64,000 nucleotides of DNA, taken from NCBI RefSeq assembly GCF_019457945.1, contig NZ_JAHZSU010000003.1:620001-684000 (forward strand), written 5' to 3'. This stretch comes from Ornithinimicrobium laminariae (GTDB lineage: Bacteria; Actinomycetota; Actinomycetes; Actinomycetales; Dermatophilaceae). The notes beneath the pieces were generated by a model. The model had not been told where the DNA came from. It did no database searches and saw nothing but the letters and a program-made list of their open reading frames with translations. Shown here piece by piece: positions 62,175 to 64,000 of the stretch; positions within the stretch are counted from its first letter, which is position 1, and every line of letters begins with the position of its first letter. The position numbers and the translations under genes were made by a program.

Positions 62175-62810
62175 GTGAGCTCCCCAACGCCCTCCCCCAA
62201 GCGTGTCCTTGTGCTCGCCGGCCCCAGTGGCGCTGGGAAGTCGCGGCTAGCGAAGCTGCTGCAAGAAGAGCACGGATGGCCCGTAGTTGAGCTCGATGAC
62301 TTCTATCGCGATGTCGGTGACCGTCACCTGCCCATGTCCACCCTCGGTCTCCCAGACTGGGACGACGTGCGGGCGTGGAACCAAGACGCGGCTGTCGCAG
62401 CGTTGGAACGTCTGTGCTCAGGTGAAAGCGTGGATATCCCCGTCTATGACATCTCGGTCTCCAAGGCTGTGGACAGTCAACGACTCGATGCAGGCGCCCA
62501 CTCGATCATTGTCGCCGAAGGAATTTTTGCTGCTCACATCATCGCCGACTTGGAAAAAGCTGGCTTGTTGGCCGGTGCCTGGTGTGTCTGCTCAGGCCCG
62601 TGGGTGACCTTCTGGCGGCGCTTCTCGCGTGACACCCGGGAGCATCGCAAGCCGATATCCACACTCTGGCGTCGCGGTCACCGCCTGCGCCGAGCACAAG
62701 CGGCTATCGTTGCCGACCAAGAGGCCCTCGGGGCCGTTCAGATGGGTAGCAATCAAGCGATGCGAGACGCGCGTGCTTTGGCCGCGCTGCAAAGGGAGAG
62801 CAAAAAATGA
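62175..62810 (+). CDS. Uridine kinase-like P-loop protein
   Basis: A 211-residue nucleoside-kinase-like protein with P-loop GPSGAGKS (16-23), VVELDDFYRDVGDRHLP, IPVYDISVSKAVDSQ and IIVAEGIFAAHI, as in uridine/phosphoribulokinase folds. Basic C-terminal helices (TLWRRGHRLRRAQAAI). Nucleoside phosphorylation fits the neighbouring punA, but the substrate is unproven. GTG at 62175 chosen from the conserved start and promoter; overlaps the next gene by four bases. Confidence 0.83.
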   Translation: MSSPTPSPKRVLVLAGPSGAGKSRLAKLLQEEHGWPVVELDDFYRDVGDRHLPMSTLGLPDWDDVRAWNQDAAVAALERLCSGESVDIPVYDISVSKAVDSQRLDAGAHSIIVAEGIFAAHIIADLEKAGLLAGAWCVCSGPWVTFWRRFSRDTREHRKPISTLWRRGHRLRRAQAAIVADQEALGAVQMGSNQAMRDARALAALQRESKK

Positions 62811-63958
62811 CGACGCCAAACGAGGGGATGCAACCGGGATCGGGGCAAGACCCGAACAACTCCTGGTCCTGGCAGACGCCCGGCGGTCCGGGGCCTGTTC
62901 AACCGCCTCACCCCGGCACCGAATCGCCATCAATGCCTCCACCCCAAGGCACCACCAATGCGCCGCCACCTGGCGGTCAGCAACAAGGGCAAGGCCAATG
63001 GCGCGGGATGACCCCCGAGCAGGTCTCTCGGATGTACAAGCCTGGAGTCATCCCCTTGCGTCCGCTGACTTTGTCAGACATCTACGACGGCACGTTCCAG
63101 ACCCTGCGACGCAACCCTCGAGCGACCTGGGGCATGGCCCTCGTGGTGATGACGATCGCTACTTTGCTCGGTGTCGCCGCTAGCGCACTGGTTGTTCTGG
63201 TCCCAGACATCGGCGCCCAGGGCGTGCTCGACGTCTCTAGCGTGATCAGTGCCCCGTTCAACATTCTGGGCATCTTGGTGCTGGCTGGCCTCATGAGTTA
63301 CGTGGTGAGCGCCGCCGCTATCGGCGAAAAGGTCACGTTCGGCCAGTCATGGGAGCGAGTCAAGGGCCGCATTTGGCCCCTCATCGGCGTCTCATTGCTC
63401 ACTGTGCTCATTGGAATGGCAGCCCTCCTGCCTTCCCTGATCTCCTTGATCGTGGGACTCGCCCTGGGTGAAAGCGGCGGCGGCGTGCTGTTCCTTGTGC
63501 TGGCCGGCCTGCTAGCCATCGTCGGATTCCTTGCGCTGTTTTACCTGTCGGTGAAGGTTTCTCTGGCAACGCCCGTGGTGGTGTTAGAGAAGGCTGGGCC
63601 GATCACCGCGATTCGGCGCTCATGGCGTTTGACGTCCACTGCCTCACAATTCTGGCGCATTTTCGGCATCACCTTATTGACCGGAATCATCGTCATGGTG
63701 GTGTCCTACATCGTGGCCATTCCGATGGCCATCGTGGCCGCCCTCATCTTCGGCCAAGTGGCTTCCGAATCGGCGGCGCTGGCTGGCATCACGATCACCC
63801 TGGGACTGGCCAATTTGATTGCCTATGTCGTGACCGCACCATTTCAATCGTCGGTCACTGCCTTGCTCTACATCGATCAGCGGATCCGCCGAGAGGGCTT
63901 GCACGTTCAGATGCAGCGCGCAGCAAACCAGAGCGCTGAGTCTGGCCCTACCCGATGA
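62807..63958 (+). CDS. Glycerophosphoryl diester phosphodiesterase membrane-domain protein
   Basis: A 383-residue polytopic membrane protein. A proline/glycine/glutamine-rich cytoplasmic tail (1-65) and the segment RPLTLSDIYDGTFQTLRRNPRATW precede about six helices. The pattern RPLTLSDIYDGTF...LRRNP is typical of the actinobacterial GPDPase-membrane-domain family, which lacks a catalytic domain. Function unknown; often followed by DUF4129 envelope genes. ATG overlaps the kinase-like stop (ATGA). Confidence 0.82.
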   Translation: MTTPNEGMQPGSGQDPNNSWSWQTPGGPGPVQPPHPGTESPSMPPPQGTTNAPPPGGQQQGQGQWRGMTPEQVSRMYKPGVIPLRPLTLSDIYDGTFQTLRRNPRATWGMALVVMTIATLLGVAASALVVLVPDIGAQGVLDVSSVISAPFNILGILVLAGLMSYVVSAAAIGEKVTFGQSWERVKGRIWPLIGVSLLTVLIGMAALLPSLISLIVGLALGESGGGVLFLVLAGLLAIVGFLALFYLSVKVSLATPVVVLEKAGPITAIRRSWRLTSTASQFWRIFGITLLTGIIVMVVSYIVAIPMAIVAALIFGQVASESAALAGITITLGLANLIAYVVTAPFQSSVTALLYIDQRIRREGLHVQMQRAANQSAESGPTR

Positions 63959-63981
63959 ACACAGTTGGTCGGGGAGCCTAA

Positions 63982-64000
63982 GTGGAGTGGGCGAGCGCGC
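63982..64000 (+). CDS. Possible start of the next gene, cut by the window
   Basis: A GTG at 63982 preceded five bases upstream by GGGGAG opens a frame MEWASA that runs off the window. Too short to identify. Confidence 0.3.

Overview
The window comes from an actinobacterium (Actinomycetota) of moderately high GC. The evidence is a mycothione reductase, two coenzyme F420 biosynthesis genes (fbiA/fbiB), a WhiB-family iron-sulfur regulator, the MtrA-MtrB-LpqB signalling set, an acyl-CoA carboxylase with an epsilon subunit, and the families DUF3499, DUF5719, DUF6153 and TIGR03089. The gene order broadly follows the Mycobacterium tuberculosis Rv3240-Rv3308 stretch: lpqB-mtrBA-sahH, SIS isomerase-manB-DUF3499, Rv3259-like, whiB2, fbiAB, LCP, TIGR03089, fadE25, purEK, gtrA, birA, accD5-accE, maf, accA3, lpdA, punA, pmmB. 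Genus cannot be read from this window. I saw no rRNA, tRNA, CRISPR array, insertion sequence or prophage.

Layout. 1-4070: a truncated secreted nuclease and a YcaQ-like DNA glycosylase. 4080-12740: ribosome hibernation factor, comF, lpqB-mtrB-mtrA, ahcY and mycothione reductase, all leftward. 12827-22692: a beta-lactamase-like lipoprotein, then a sugar-phosphate and cell-envelope cluster (SIS isomerase, Trm112, manB, DUF3499, Rv3259-like, DUF5719, giant glycosyltransferase) ending at whiB. 22917-30466: F420 genes, an AlkA-like glycosylase, TIGR03089, a 3-oxoacid CoA-transferase pair, a glycosyltransferase and an LCP cell-wall ligase. 30542-34788: a copper-type island of three leftward genes (one frameshifted) divergent from a CopB ATPase, with a metal-repressor-like operator between them. 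34803-44309: TetR/EamA, FadE25-like dehydrogenase, purine genes, gtrA, a two-component system, enoyl-CoA hydratase and birA. 44334-56221: acyl-CoA carboxylase subunits, MOSC, DUF885 peptidase, a Na+/H+ antiporter fused to a UBP zinc finger, maf, and a second dehydrogenase/carboxylase pair next to a MerR regulator. 56288-57431: a small AT-richer island of unrecognised genes between two long hairpins. 57497-64000: lpdA, punA, pmmB, a PH-like membrane protein, a uridine-kinase-like protein and a GPDPase-membrane-domain protein.

How the parts connect. AccD5-like beta, AccE epsilon, AccA3-like biotinylated alpha and the biotin ligase BirA would together give an acyl-CoA carboxylase. The MerR-associated operon looks like branched-chain or short-chain acyl-CoA catabolism. 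ManB, PmmB and the SIS isomerase supply phosphosugars for the envelope glycosyltransferases.

Two genome-wide habits stand out. Many first genes of transcription units have a TANNNT box ending 6-8 bases before a GTG or ATG with no Shine-Dalgarno, which suggests widespread leaderless transcription. Several convergent gene pairs share or abut stop codons. The least explained stretch is the island at 56.3-57.4 kb: a signal-peptide protein with a glycine-rich hydrophobic C-terminus, broken by one base, followed by a 91-residue acidic partner.
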